The notes under the pieces were generated by a model. The model did no database searches, had not been told where the DNA came from, and saw nothing but the letters and a program-made list of their open reading frames with translations. A program made the position numbers and the translations under genes. Below are positions 1 to 6,766 of a DNA stretch of 64,000 bases, in pieces; the first letter of the stretch is position 1; every line of letters begins with the position of its first letter. This DNA is from an uncultured Clostridia bacterium (GTDB lineage Bacteria; Bacillota; Clostridia; TANB77; CAG-508), in the NCBI GenBank assembly GCA_947630185.1, contig CANRGT010000006.1:1-64000 (forward strand), read 5' to 3'.

Positions 1-106
1 TTTTTTATAGATAGTTTCTTTCTATCTTTTCTTATTGGTTTCTCAAAGGTTTATTGTTTACTTTTCAATGTGCTTTTCGTTCGCTTGTTCAAAGTGAACG
101 AATGTT
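1..106 (-). other. leader region of a probable rRNA operon (gene itself beyond left edge)
   Basis: Read on the minus strand, the stretch after the promoter at 107-135 begins with a small hairpin (GAACG/CGTTC arms at about 79-103) and continues with ACATTGAAAAGTAAACAATA, then AAACC and GAGAAACC. This style of leader (TTGAAAANTNAACA followed by short A-rich text) is what precedes 16S rRNA genes in many Clostridia. No reading frame of note is present. The 16S gene would start left of position 1, so its identity is an inference from the leader and from the tandem promoters upstream. Confidence 0.55.
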
Positions 107-135
107 ATTTTACTACTTACCTCGCAAAATGTCAA
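107..135 (-). promoter_or_regulatory. strong SigA promoter, proximal of three in tandem (rrn-like)
   Basis: On the minus strand the -35 is TTGACA (130-135), the spacer is exactly 17 bp, and the -10 is TAAAAT (107-112). A-rich sequence resembling an UP element lies immediately upstream (136-180). Transcription would start near position 100 and run out of the left edge of the window. Confidence 0.8.
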
Positions 136-362
136 CACCTTTTTTGAAATTTTTCAAAAATTTTATTCAAGCTTTTATAATTTGTATAAATTGCACTTGC
201 TTTTACAGAATTGCATTTAACTTTTCACTTGATGAAAATTTTAAAATAACCTCTTAAAGCGCAAAATAATAAATTAGTATAGCTGCTATTTTTATAAGTA
301 ATTTCCTTTACTAATTTATCTTTCACATATTGTGTGCTTGCTTAGTAAATTGTACTTTAATT

Positions 363-391
363 ATAATACCATATTGTTTTCATAAAGTCAA
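363..391 (-). promoter_or_regulatory. SigA promoter, middle of three in tandem
   Basis: Minus strand TTGACT (386-391), 17-bp spacer, TATTAT (363-368) with a TGG extended -10. It points the same way as the promoters at 107-135 and 466-494, and no gene starts between them. Stacked promoters spaced about 100-250 bp apart are typical of rRNA operons. Confidence 0.7.
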
Positions 392-465
392 TACATTTTT
401 TGTCGATTTTTGAATATTTTTTATAAAAACTTTTTGATATTTGCTATTTTTTTGGCTCTGTATTT

Positions 466-494
466 ATAATATCATATTTTATTATGTAAATCAA
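466..494 (-). promoter_or_regulatory. SigA promoter, distal of three in tandem
   Basis: Minus strand TTGATT (489-494), 17-bp spacer, TATTAT (466-471) with a TGA extended -10. Apart from these promoters I see no gene in 136-595. Confidence 0.6.
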
Positions 495-595
495 TAGTTT
501 TTAAGTGGTAATTTATGGAAATTATGCTTTGTAAAAAATATTATAATTGTTTATATCTATTGATTTATCTCCATTTATATTTAGCTAAATTACAC

Positions 596-830
596 TTATA
601 TTTCCACTAGTATTACATCATCTCCTATGCATTTGATATTCTGCCATTGTATCACAATATCATTACTTGCTGAAAACATACTAAGTATTTTGTTACTCCC
701 CGGAACAATGATTGATGTGATTGTTCCACTTTCTAAGTCTGCACATACATCTTGCACAAATCCGAAGCCTTCTTCCGTCTTTAATGTTTATGACTTCTTT
801 GTGTTTAAAATCCATTCCTCTCTGTCCCAT
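596..830 (-). pseudogene. ylmC: YlmC/YmxH-family sporulation protein (PRC-barrel), frameshifted
   Basis: Translated from ATG at 828-830 the protein begins MGQRGMDFKHKEVINIKDGR and is then lost. In the next frame it continues GFGFVQDVCADLESGTITSI and ends with GDDVILVEI and a stop at 596-598. The pattern (VINI-DG-RLGFV-D, SIIVPG, W-NIK-IGDDVILVE) is that of the short PRC-barrel YlmC/YmxH proteins encoded just downstream of sigG in spore formers. One extra C near 763-766 (AGGCTTCGGA in place of AGGCTTGGA on the minus strand) accounts for the shift. It is either a pseudogene or a single-base sequence error. The gene is now about 8.4 kb from sigG, separated by the accessory block. Confidence 0.75.
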
Positions 831-834
831 ATTT
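793..834 (-). repeat. 42-bp direct repeat, copy 1 (5' end of ylmC)
   Basis: This copy is the start of the ylmC pseudogene plus a few upstream bases. An identical 42-bp copy sits at 1900-1941, and weaker similarity with small indels continues about 25 bp further into the ylmC upstream region. The two copies bracket a 1.07-kb segment holding a cassette remnant and a type I toxin locus. Confidence 0.85.
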
Positions 835-1085
835 TCTTTTTTGATTATTTTAAATTTCAGCTACATATTTTTATACTCTACTTTTAAAGTATAAGTTTTA
901 TTATTATCTTATTTAAAATAATCTTCTCCCTTTATAAATTTTATTCAATTGAATTTATAATTTTAAACTGTATTTGTAATTTTGTTTTTCAATTGTTTTC
1001 TTTTTATTATATGAAGAAGATTTAAAAAAGTTGCTTTTTTTAGTAAATTTTAGTTTTACTTTATCCTTAAATATTTAAGGGAAAT
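835..1085. other. intergenic, nothing recognised
   Basis: AT-rich sequence between the ylmC start and the cassette remnant. It contains runs of T and short palindromes (for example AAATATTTAAGG near 1069-1080) but no convincing gene, RNA or promoter. Confidence 0.5.
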
Positions 1086-1517
1086 TTACTTTCTTGCAAA
1101 AAATCTTTTTATTTTATTTAGAATTCTTTTAAATATATTTTCTTTATATATAACAAGATTTATTTCTGTTGATTTTTCTTTATTGTCTTCTAATTGCTCT
1201 ATATTTTCTTTTCGTTTATTTGCAAATATGTCTACATTATATTGTTCCTGTTTCTTTAGTTCATTTTTCTGTCTTTCCTCATTTTGCATTCTTATGATTT
1301 TTGCCTTTTGCTCTTGAGTTGATGGATAATTCCTAAATAAATTAAATAATATTGCCTTTGTTTCTGGAAGCATTAGTTGCTCTTTTAATTCTAAATCTTC
1401 ATTTAGTTCATAAAAATATTCTTCATTTCTATTTAGTCTTATTGCATCAATAACTTTAGGAGGAATTTTTTTATATTCTTCATCATTTAAGTCTTGTAAT
1501 TTGGAAATATAAAAATA
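1086..1517 (-). pseudogene. 5'-truncated paralogue of the protein encoded at 6230-6766
   Basis: The frame is open from about 1517 (just inside an in-frame stop) to the stop at 1086, but no start codon or ribosome site lies at its head. The first in-frame ATG (1371-1373) is well inside the conserved part. The reading LQDLNDEEYKKIPPKVIDAI...ELKEQLMLPETKAILFNLF aligns with ILNYTDKEDVAKIPQSFIKF...NLKKQTKELLGFIY of the 178-residue protein at 6230-6766. Both end in a basic, possibly amphipathic tail (RILNKIKRFFARK here). It is therefore the remnant of a second MoxR/vWA-type cassette whose upstream part has been lost, with a toxin locus in its place. Function unknown. Confidence 0.6.
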
Positions 1518-1539
1518 TTAATCTTTCGCGAACATCTGG

Positions 1540-1568
1540 TTGACATTCTTACATAAATATTATATAAT
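1540..1568 (+). promoter_or_regulatory. consensus SigA promoter of the toxin gene
   Basis: TTGACA (1540-1545), 17-bp spacer, TATAAT (1563-1568): a perfect consensus promoter on the plus strand, against the direction of all neighbours. The expected start of transcription is near 1575, about 55 bases before the toxin start codon. Confidence 0.9.
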
Positions 1569-1591
1569 ACTCCACGATGAGCAAAACAGAG

Positions 1592-1602
1592 TGTGGCGTG
1601 TC
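1592..1602 (+). promoter_or_regulatory. 5' arm of a long-range mRNA inverted repeat in the toxin leader
   Basis: TGTGGCGTGTC here pairs with all 11 bases of GACACGCCACA at 1816-1826, and the adjoining CAGAG/TTTCTG extends the pairing imperfectly. Such 5'-3' closure is known to hold type I toxin mRNAs in a translationally silent form. That role is inferred here. Confidence 0.6.
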
Positions 1603-1630
1603 GCCTTCATACGAAAGGAGGGCGATGCAT

Positions 1631-1783
1631 ATGTTATTGGATCAAGTCTTCTTAATTATAATCTACATATTATTTATAGAACTTGTAATGGTAACTGTTG
1701 TCGCTGCCATCTTATTTGTAGCTTTAGCCTATACAATAAGAAAATTAGACAACAAAAAAAACACATCTCTGTCTGGTCAATAG
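1631..1783 (+). CDS. small hydrophobic peptide, probable type I toxin (holin-like)
   Basis: A 50-residue peptide with one long hydrophobic segment (about residues 4-36, VFLIIIYILFIELVMVTV and on) followed by a basic-polar tail (RKLDNKKNTSLSGQ). This is the architecture of Gram-positive membrane toxins of the TxpA/BsrG/Fst or putative-holin-like-toxin kind. The ATG at 1631 is chosen over the in-frame ATG at 1625 because the very strong site AAAGGAGGG (1614-1622) is then 8 bases away. The mRNA has a consensus promoter. Its 5' segment TGTGGCGTGTC (1592-1602) is the exact complement of GACACGCCACA (1816-1826) downstream of the stop, which would lock the mRNA 5' end to its 3' end. A divergent antisense RNA covers the 3' end. 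I do not recognise the exact family. Confidence 0.7.
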   Translation: MLLDQVFLIIIYILFIELVMVTVVAAILFVALAYTIRKLDNKKNTSLSGQ

Positions 1784-1848
1784 AGATGTATTTAATTTTT
1801 TAAAAACTATCTAGTGACACGCCACATTTCTGTGGTCGCTCATCTTAT
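1754..1848 (-). ncRNA. probable antisense RNA antitoxin of the type I locus
   Basis: A minus-strand promoter (1855-1883) should start an RNA near 1848. The RNA would end at a hairpin with arms ACATCTCT (1763-1770) and AGAGATGT (1782-1789), followed on the minus strand by a run of eight T (1754-1761). The product of about 95 nt would be complementary to the last codons and the 3' untranslated part of the toxin mRNA, including the 3' closure arm at 1816-1826. That is the arrangement of TxpA/RatA and BsrG/SR4 type loci. Confidence 0.65.
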
Positions 1849-1854
1849 ATATTT

Positions 1855-1883
1855 ATTATACAGGAATATATAGAAAAAGTCAA
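1855..1883 (-). promoter_or_regulatory. SigA promoter of the antisense RNA
   Basis: Minus strand TTGACT (1878-1883), 17-bp spacer, TATAAT (1855-1860). It converges on the toxin promoter. No protein-coding gene starts downstream of it on this strand. Confidence 0.8.
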
Positions 1884-1899
1884 TGATTTTTGCAATATA

Positions 1900-1941
1900 A
1901 CTTCTTTGTGTTTAAAATCCATTCCTCTCTGTCCCATATTT
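1900..1941 (-). repeat. 42-bp direct repeat, copy 2 (orphan ylmC start)
   Basis: Identical to 793-834. It begins with ATG and the first 13 codons of ylmC (MGQRGMDFKHKEV) and then runs into unrelated sequence with an early stop. It lies directly after the vWA gene, where an intact ylmC might once have stood. Confidence 0.85.
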
Positions 1942-1992
1942 CTTTTTATTATTTGTAAAAAAGCTTTATTTTAGAAGCACCTTTTTGGTACT

Positions 1993-3594
1993 TTATCTAC
2001 TTATATCAGCCATAACCCCCTGTTTATCAATTAGCTGTAGTCGTTCTAGTTGTTTTTTAGTGATTTCTATAACTTTACCACAACAAGGTGCAAAATCTTT
2101 ATTTCCATAAACTAGCCAAATAATATTTTCTCTTTTTAAATCCTCTTTTGGCATCGTTCCAGGACATGGATATCCATCAGTAAATACTATTTTATTTATT
2201 TCTCTTTTTTTAGTAAATGACCTAACTGCTAAATCCCAATCCTCTGTCCAAGCAGAATATCCTCTTGCTCCCTGTGGTATAGTAAAATTATCAATATCAC
2301 TTACACTTTTAATATCTACAAGTCCCCAAAACTTCTCATTAAAGCATCCAACTCTTAATTTTGATTGTTTCAATAATGGTTTTATCTGTCTTAAAAAGGC
2401 TTTTACTAATTCTAAATTAACTGATCCAGAAACATCAATCATAATTTCTGTTTCGGCTTCATCTTCAATATCATTCTCTTCCAATCTATAAGCATAATTA
2501 TTTTCTGCGATTGAACGTCTTTGACTCCAAATTGTTTCTGTTTTTTCTATTTCCCTTCTAATTAAAACTTTCCAATCAATTTCTTCTTTGCTTTCCCCTA
2601 TATTTCCTAATTTAATTGTTTCATCTTGAGTACTTCTTATATCTTTTTTAGTCTTTTCACTTCTATCTTTGAACTTTTCTATTTTCTCTTTTCTATTATT
2701 TTCAAATTCTCCTCTTTCATCAAAATCCATATCTGTTTGTTCTTCTCCAGTTTGCTCTTGCCCTTGTTTTTGCTCTTGTTCTGGCTCTTGTCCTTGTTCC
2801 TCTTGCCCTTGCTCTTGCTTTTGTTCTTGTTCTTCTTCTAGATCTTTTTCCTCACTTTTTTTGTTTTTGTCTTTTTTTTCTTTTTCACTAGAATTTTGTT
2901 GTTGCTGTTGTTTAAAAGCTTCTTCCCATAAGCTATGGTCATCACCATGATTATTATCTTGCTGTTTGCTTTGTCTATTATTGGGCTCTTGGTTATCTTC
3001 ATCCCCTTGTTCTTGGTTGTTCTCATTTTCTTTTGATTGATTTTGTTTATTTCGTTGTTCACTTTGTTGTTCACTTCGTTGTTCATTTCGTTGTTCACTT
3101 TGTTGTTCATTTTGTTGTTCACTTTGTTGTTCACTTCGTTGTTTATTCTGCTGTTCATTCTGTTGCTTTTCTTGTTCTTTCAATAGCTTTTGATAAAATT
3201 CTTCTGCCGAATAATTTAATGCTTCTGGCATATTTACATATCCCTCTTTAATTGTAAATCCGTCTCTTCCCAAATTTGCATTTATAATAGCATCTGTTGC
3301 TATATTCCAAAGTTCTGGATTTCTCCTTTTACCATCTTTATCCATTAATCTAAACATATGCATAAACTTAATATGCATTATTTCATGTGCTATTGTAAAT
3401 AATCTATCATTTTCGCTTAAACTTTCAAAATATTTTGGATCAACATATATATTTTTTCCATCAGTTGCTGCAGTAGAAAAAGGCAAATCATCTCTGAATT
3501 CAATATTGGCAACCGCTACTTCACTACCAAACCTAGGATATTTTGCTAACATTTTTCTTTTTATATCATAAATCAAATCTGTATTAGCACCCAT
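1993..3594 (-). CDS. vWA-like metallopeptidase-domain protein (DUF2201 type), partner of MoxR ATPases
   Basis: A 533-residue protein in three parts. Residues 1-140 are a DUF2201-type putative metallopeptidase domain with HEIMH at 70-74, a zincin-like HExxH. Residues about 140-330 are a very low-complexity Gln/Glu/Asn/Lys linker. Residues about 380-533 are a vWA-like domain with an intact MIDAS start (DVSGS, 387-391) and TDG at about 472. Such proteins work with MoxR AAA+ ATPases, which are thought to remodel or load metal ions into targets. It is the last gene of an operon, 44 bp after the ATPase at 3639-5825. Cytoplasmic, with no signal peptide. The linker has expanded by 12-bp tandem repeats (3046-3170). 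The substrate is unknown. Confidence 0.8.
   Translation of the reverse strand: MGANTDLIYDIKRKMLAKYPRFGSEVAVANIEFRDDLPFSTAATDGKNIYVDPKYFESLSENDRLFTIAHEIMHIKFMHMFRLMDKDGKRRNPELWNIATDAIINANLGRDGFTIKEGYVNMPEALNYSAEEFYQKLLKEQEKQQNEQQNKQRSEQQSEQQNEQQSEQRNEQRSEQQSEQRNKQNQSKENENNQEQGDEDNQEPNNRQSKQQDNNHGDDHSLWEEAFKQQQQQNSSEKEKKDKNKKSEEKDLEEEQEQKQEQGQEEQGQEPEQEQKQGQEQTGEEQTDMDFDERGEFENNRKEKIEKFKDRSEKTKKDIRSTQDETIKLGNIGESKEEIDWKVLIRREIEKTETIWSQRRSIAENNYAYRLEENDIEDEAETEIMIDVSGSVNLELVKAFLRQIKPLLKQSKLRVGCFNEKFWGLVDIKSVSDIDNFTIPQGARGYSAWTEDWDLAVRSFTKKREINKIVFTDGYPCPGTMPKEDLKRENIIWLVYGNKDFAPCCGKVIEITKKQLERLQLIDKQGVMADISR
3046..3170 (-). repeat. 12-bp tandem repeats inside the vWA gene linker
   Basis: About ten imperfect copies of a 12-base unit (TTGTTCACTTCG and variants on the plus strand) encode repeating EQQS/EQQN/EQRN tetrapeptides. 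The unit is a multiple of three, so changes in copy number keep the frame. Confidence 0.85.
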
Positions 3595-3638
3595 TATATG
3601 TTTCTCCCTTCTTAAAAAATTAATTATTACAATTTTAT

Positions 3639-5825
3639 TTAACTTCTTTCATTTTCTTCTTGTTTATTTTCTTTAGAATCTTTTAAGTGTTCACTATACA
3701 TTTTTCCTATATCTGTATATACTTTTGCTCCATCTTCAGCATATCTTTCTGCTTCTTCACTTGTATGTAATGATATAGACATATCTTGTAGTTCACTTAT
3801 CTTTTCCATTTTTCTTTCATCATTTCCAGCCCAATATATATCGTATATTGATAAGTATTCTGGATCACAATATTTTCTTATGAATTCTCTACATGCTTCT
3901 ACTTGTCCTTCATTCGCTGTTATTAATGCTGTCATATAACTAAATCTTTCACTTATATTTTTTGGCAAATCTGCTTGTGTATATCCTTCTCCCATTCCTT
4001 TTACTACTTCTTCTGGTGTTAGGGTTGGAAGATTATAAAAATCAAAAAATTCACTCGCCCATTCCATACGAAGTTTTGACTCTATTGACCTTTTTATTAT
4101 ATCTTCTACATCTTTTCCTACATATTTCCCTGCCTCTAAATTTCTTTCAAAATTATATAATGTATTTGATACTGATGTCCATGAACGAGGGTCGTTTGTT
4201 CTTCCATTACATCCATTTACATCTAAATGCTCTTCTCCTACTTCTGGCTCTTCATAAAAATAACCTATGTCTTCTATATCCTCACTTTTACCAGAGTTAT
4301 TGTATTTTGATAATATATACCCTATTACTGCTGGATGTATTTTTTGTGGTATAGCATATTCTGTTATCCACTCTCCTACTTTTGGCTCCATATCTAATAT
4401 ATGGTCAAATCTCTTCTCTAATGGTGCTACTAAATCTTCAGCTATACTTGAATATTTCTTTTGGTTTCCTGTTGCAACTACTACTACATTTTCTGGTAGC
4501 TTTAGCCCTTTGCCTATTTCTACTATTCTATTTAATACTAACGTATATACTAATCCTTGTACTGCTGGCTTTACATTTAAAAGCTCATCTAGCATAATTA
4601 CAACTTTTTTACTACTGTCTTTTGACCTTTCATAAACTTCATCTGCTATATCATATATATTTTGTATATTTTCTTCTATTAATTTCTTTTCTTCTTCTGT
4701 TGCTCCTTCCATAATAGCTGTTTTTGCAAAATCTGGTGGTATGCTTTGCCCTGTTTGTAAGTTAACTGACCCTACTATTTTTTCAGGAAACATATTATTT
4801 GTTAGCTTTAGATAAATTAAATCTGGATACAGCGTTTTTATTCTCTCTGTTTTTCCTATTCCAGATGGTCCCCTAAGTAGTACTGATTCTCCGGCTTCAA
4901 TCCAATTTTGTATTATTTCTGTATCTGTCATTTTGGCTCTATTTTCTGGTTTTGTTTTATCCGGATTTAATTTTTGCAATCTAGACTTTCTTGGATTAGG
5001 AGCTTCTTCTGATATTTTTCCTAACTCTTCTTTACTTATTAACTGCTCCAAATCTTTAGAAAAATATTTATCTATAAAAGTTTTTATATCTGTTTTATCA
5101 AAATCACTTGCATTATAATAGCTTTGTGCATGGAATCGCACTCCTGCAAATATTATCTTTTCAGTTATCATTATATGAGCTTTTTCATCTACTAACCATT
5201 TAACTGGTTGTACCTCAACCCATACAATATCGCCATCTTTGTATTTTTCTCCATTTGAAAGAGTATTTTCAACGTCATTATAAGAAAATTTTGCTTCGAC
5301 TCTTACATATCTTTTTCCATTAAACTCGTATTCTTGATATGTCTTTAGTTCAGATGGTATAGCAAAATCTATTGTATAGCTATTTTTTGTTTTTAAAATG
5401 CTACCTCTTCTATTTAATCTTTCCAATCTCTCTTGCATGTCTTTTGATACTGCTTTTTGTGGATAATATCCATATTCTACTTCAAGGATTCCATCCCCTT
5501 TTCTTCTCCCTCTCTCTCCATTAGTAGGGATTAAGCCTTCCTTCGAGAACGGTAAAGCTAGGCGAGCCCCCTTTGAATGTTCTGCAACTAAGTCCCAATC
5601 TATATAACCAGACCTGTCAACTAGTAGTACGTTACCATCCTCGTCATCTGATTTAGTCCAATAACAACCTTTTCTGTCCTCTAAAGGATTATTAATATTT
5701 ATGCCATCTCCTCCTAAAAGAACAGAAAAATCTGTTATTGCTGCCTCTGTTCCTCTTTTTTTGAATATATCTAATGCATTAACTCCACTGCATTGTTCTT
5801 TGGTTAAAAAAGTAAAATTACTCAT
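3639..5825 (-). CDS. MoxR-family AAA+ ATPase with N-terminal sensor-like domain (paralogue 2)
   Basis: A 728-residue protein. Residues 1-130 (CYWTKSDDEDG, ARLALPFSKEGLIP, EYGYYPQKAVS) resemble DUF6273-like extracellular/sensor domains. Residues 160-240 are a second beta-rich unit with VWVEVQPVKWLVDEKA. Residues 300-500 are the AAA+ core, with Walker A GPSGIGKTE (319-327), Walker B VVIMLDELL (D413, E414), sensor ATGN, and arginine finger in EKRFDHI. A helical C-terminal region follows. From about residue 275 on it is almost identical to the protein at 6753-9002, while the N-terminal part differs strongly. Expected role: a hexameric ATPase acting with the vWA protein encoded 44 bp downstream. 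No signal peptide is visible, so the N-domain is probably cytoplasmic. Confidence 0.85.
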   Translation of the reverse strand: MSNFTFLTKEQCSGVNALDIFKKRGTEAAITDFSVLLGGDGININNPLEDRKGCYWTKSDDEDGNVLLVDRSGYIDWDLVAEHSKGARLALPFSKEGLIPTNGERGRRKGDGILEVEYGYYPQKAVSKDMQERLERLNRRGSILKTKNSYTIDFAIPSELKTYQEYEFNGKRYVRVEAKFSYNDVENTLSNGEKYKDGDIVWVEVQPVKWLVDEKAHIMITEKIIFAGVRFHAQSYYNASDFDKTDIKTFIDKYFSKDLEQLISKEELGKISEEAPNPRKSRLQKLNPDKTKPENRAKMTDTEIIQNWIEAGESVLLRGPSGIGKTERIKTLYPDLIYLKLTNNMFPEKIVGSVNLQTGQSIPPDFAKTAIMEGATEEEKKLIEENIQNIYDIADEVYERSKDSSKKVVIMLDELLNVKPAVQGLVYTLVLNRIVEIGKGLKLPENVVVVATGNQKKYSSIAEDLVAPLEKRFDHILDMEPKVGEWITEYAIPQKIHPAVIGYILSKYNNSGKSEDIEDIGYFYEEPEVGEEHLDVNGCNGRTNDPRSWTSVSNTLYNFERNLEAGKYVGKDVEDIIKRSIESKLRMEWASEFFDFYNLPTLTPEEVVKGMGEGYTQADLPKNISERFSYMTALITANEGQVEACREFIRKYCDPEYLSIYDIYWAGNDERKMEKISELQDMSISLHTSEEAERYAEDGAKVYTDIGKMYSEHLKDSKENKQEENERS

Positions 5826-5862
5826 ATACTACTCCTTATATTACTTAAGAAATGGCTATAAT

Positions 5863-6228
5863 TTAAAATGCAACAACACATAAATTGTAAAGTTCTTGTG
5901 ATATGTTTTTTAGTCCTTCTCTATCTTTAACAGTTAAAACTATAATCATATCTTTTGGTAATTTATATCCACAGAATTCTCTATCTTTAACAATTTGATA
6001 ATATTTATTTTGCAAGCTCTCATCTAATTTATCTATTTCAGATATGATAAAATAATTCAATTCTTCTTTATTAGAGATATTCTCTTTAAAAGTTGTAAGT
6101 AATTCATTATCATTAGAATTACTATCTATAATAATTTTCGAATCTAGTTCTTTACAATCTTCGTTTGGAATTACAACACAAGTAGCAGGGCATCCTTTTT
6201 GTAACTCTATCAATTCTTTATCAATCAT
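5863..6228 (-). CDS. short protein resembling the C-terminal half of a MoxR AAA core
   Basis: A 121-residue protein. Residues 57-121 read like the Walker B to sensor 1 stretch of a MoxR ATPase: ISEIDKLDESLQNKYYQIV, then YKLPKDMIIVLTVKDREGLK, as in DEIDKL-QN-LYQI-DR-YKLP-N--VIAAGNR. The acidic Walker B residues are partly kept (SEID) and there is no P-loop, so it cannot be an ATPase alone. It begins 1 bp after the stop of the gene at 6230-6766 and is followed after 37 bp by the full ATPase at 3639-5825. It may be an adaptor that packs against the AAA ring, or a decayed ATPase. I cannot decide between these. Confidence 0.55.
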   Translation of the reverse strand: MIDKELIELQKGCPATCVVIPNEDCKELDSKIIIDSNSNDNELLTTFKENISNKEELNYFIISEIDKLDESLQNKYYQIVKDREFCGYKLPKDMIIVLTVKDREGLKNISQELYNLCVVAF

Positions 6229-6229
6229 C

Positions 6230-6766
6230 TTAAATTTTATCTCCTTTCTTTTTTACTCCAAAAAAACTCAACATTTTATTAATTAACTTTTTTAATAAAC
6301 TTTCTTCTCTGTATTCTGCAACGCTTGTCTCCATTGTACTTTCATTTTGAATTACTTTGTTTTCTTTTTTGTTTTTAAAAATATCATTTACATCAATTTC
6401 TTTTTGGATAGCATTTACATTATAGTTTTCTCTTACTTTTTCTTTGATATCATTTATATTATAGCTTTCTTTTATTTCCTCTTTGTTAGAATCTTCATTA
6501 TGTATTAGTTTTTTATACTTTTCACGCTCTTCGCTATTAGCCCACCAAGTAATATATATAAATCCTAAAAGTTCTTTAGTTTGTTTTTTCAAATTTAATC
6601 CATTAATTGGCTGTTCATGATTAAATTTCACCCTATAGTCCTTGCTTGAAATATCAATTAAAAATTTTATAAAACTTTGTGGTATTTTTGCTACATCTTC
6701 TTTGTCTGTATAATTTAATATATCTAATACTTCTACTGCTGCTTCACTATATTCAATTTCTCTCAT
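6230..6766 (-). CDS. hypothetical partner protein of the MoxR/vWA operon
   Basis: 178 residues, family not recognised. Residues 1-90 are a compact conserved-looking domain (VLDILNYTDKEDVAKIPQSF, LLGFIYITWWAN). Residues 90-150 are a charged linker with NVN/NIN repeats. The end is a basic, possibly amphipathic helix (LLKKLINKMLSFFGVKKK) that could touch a membrane. Its start overlaps the end of the upstream ATPase gene by 14 bp, which implies translational coupling. A degraded paralogue lies at 1086-1517, so the gene belongs to a recurring cassette. Confidence 0.7.
   Translation of the reverse strand: MREIEYSEAAVEVLDILNYTDKEDVAKIPQSFIKFLIDISSKDYRVKFNHEQPINGLNLKKQTKELLGFIYITWWANSEEREKYKKLIHNEDSNKEEIKESYNINDIKEKVRENYNVNAIQKEIDVNDIFKNKKENKVIQNESTMETSVAEYREESLLKKLINKMLSFFGVKKKGDKI

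Noticed and set aside
54..257. Plus-strand open frame at the left edge
   Set aside because: It lies over the minus-strand promoter and leader, has no ribosome site, and its composition is that of non-coding DNA.
627..887. Plus-strand open frame of 86 codons
   Set aside because: It is the shadow of the ylmC pseudogene on the other strand, which has clear family motifs.
1540..1803. Alternative plus-strand frame over the toxin gene
   Set aside because: It would start within the promoter and lacks a ribosome site. The 50-codon frame has a perfect one and a hydrophobic peptide.
3046..3170. Repeated units as a CRISPR array
   Set aside because: Units are 12 bp, contiguous with no spacers, and lie in frame inside a coding linker. 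The 15-bp repeats elsewhere were rejected for the same reason. No cas genes are present.
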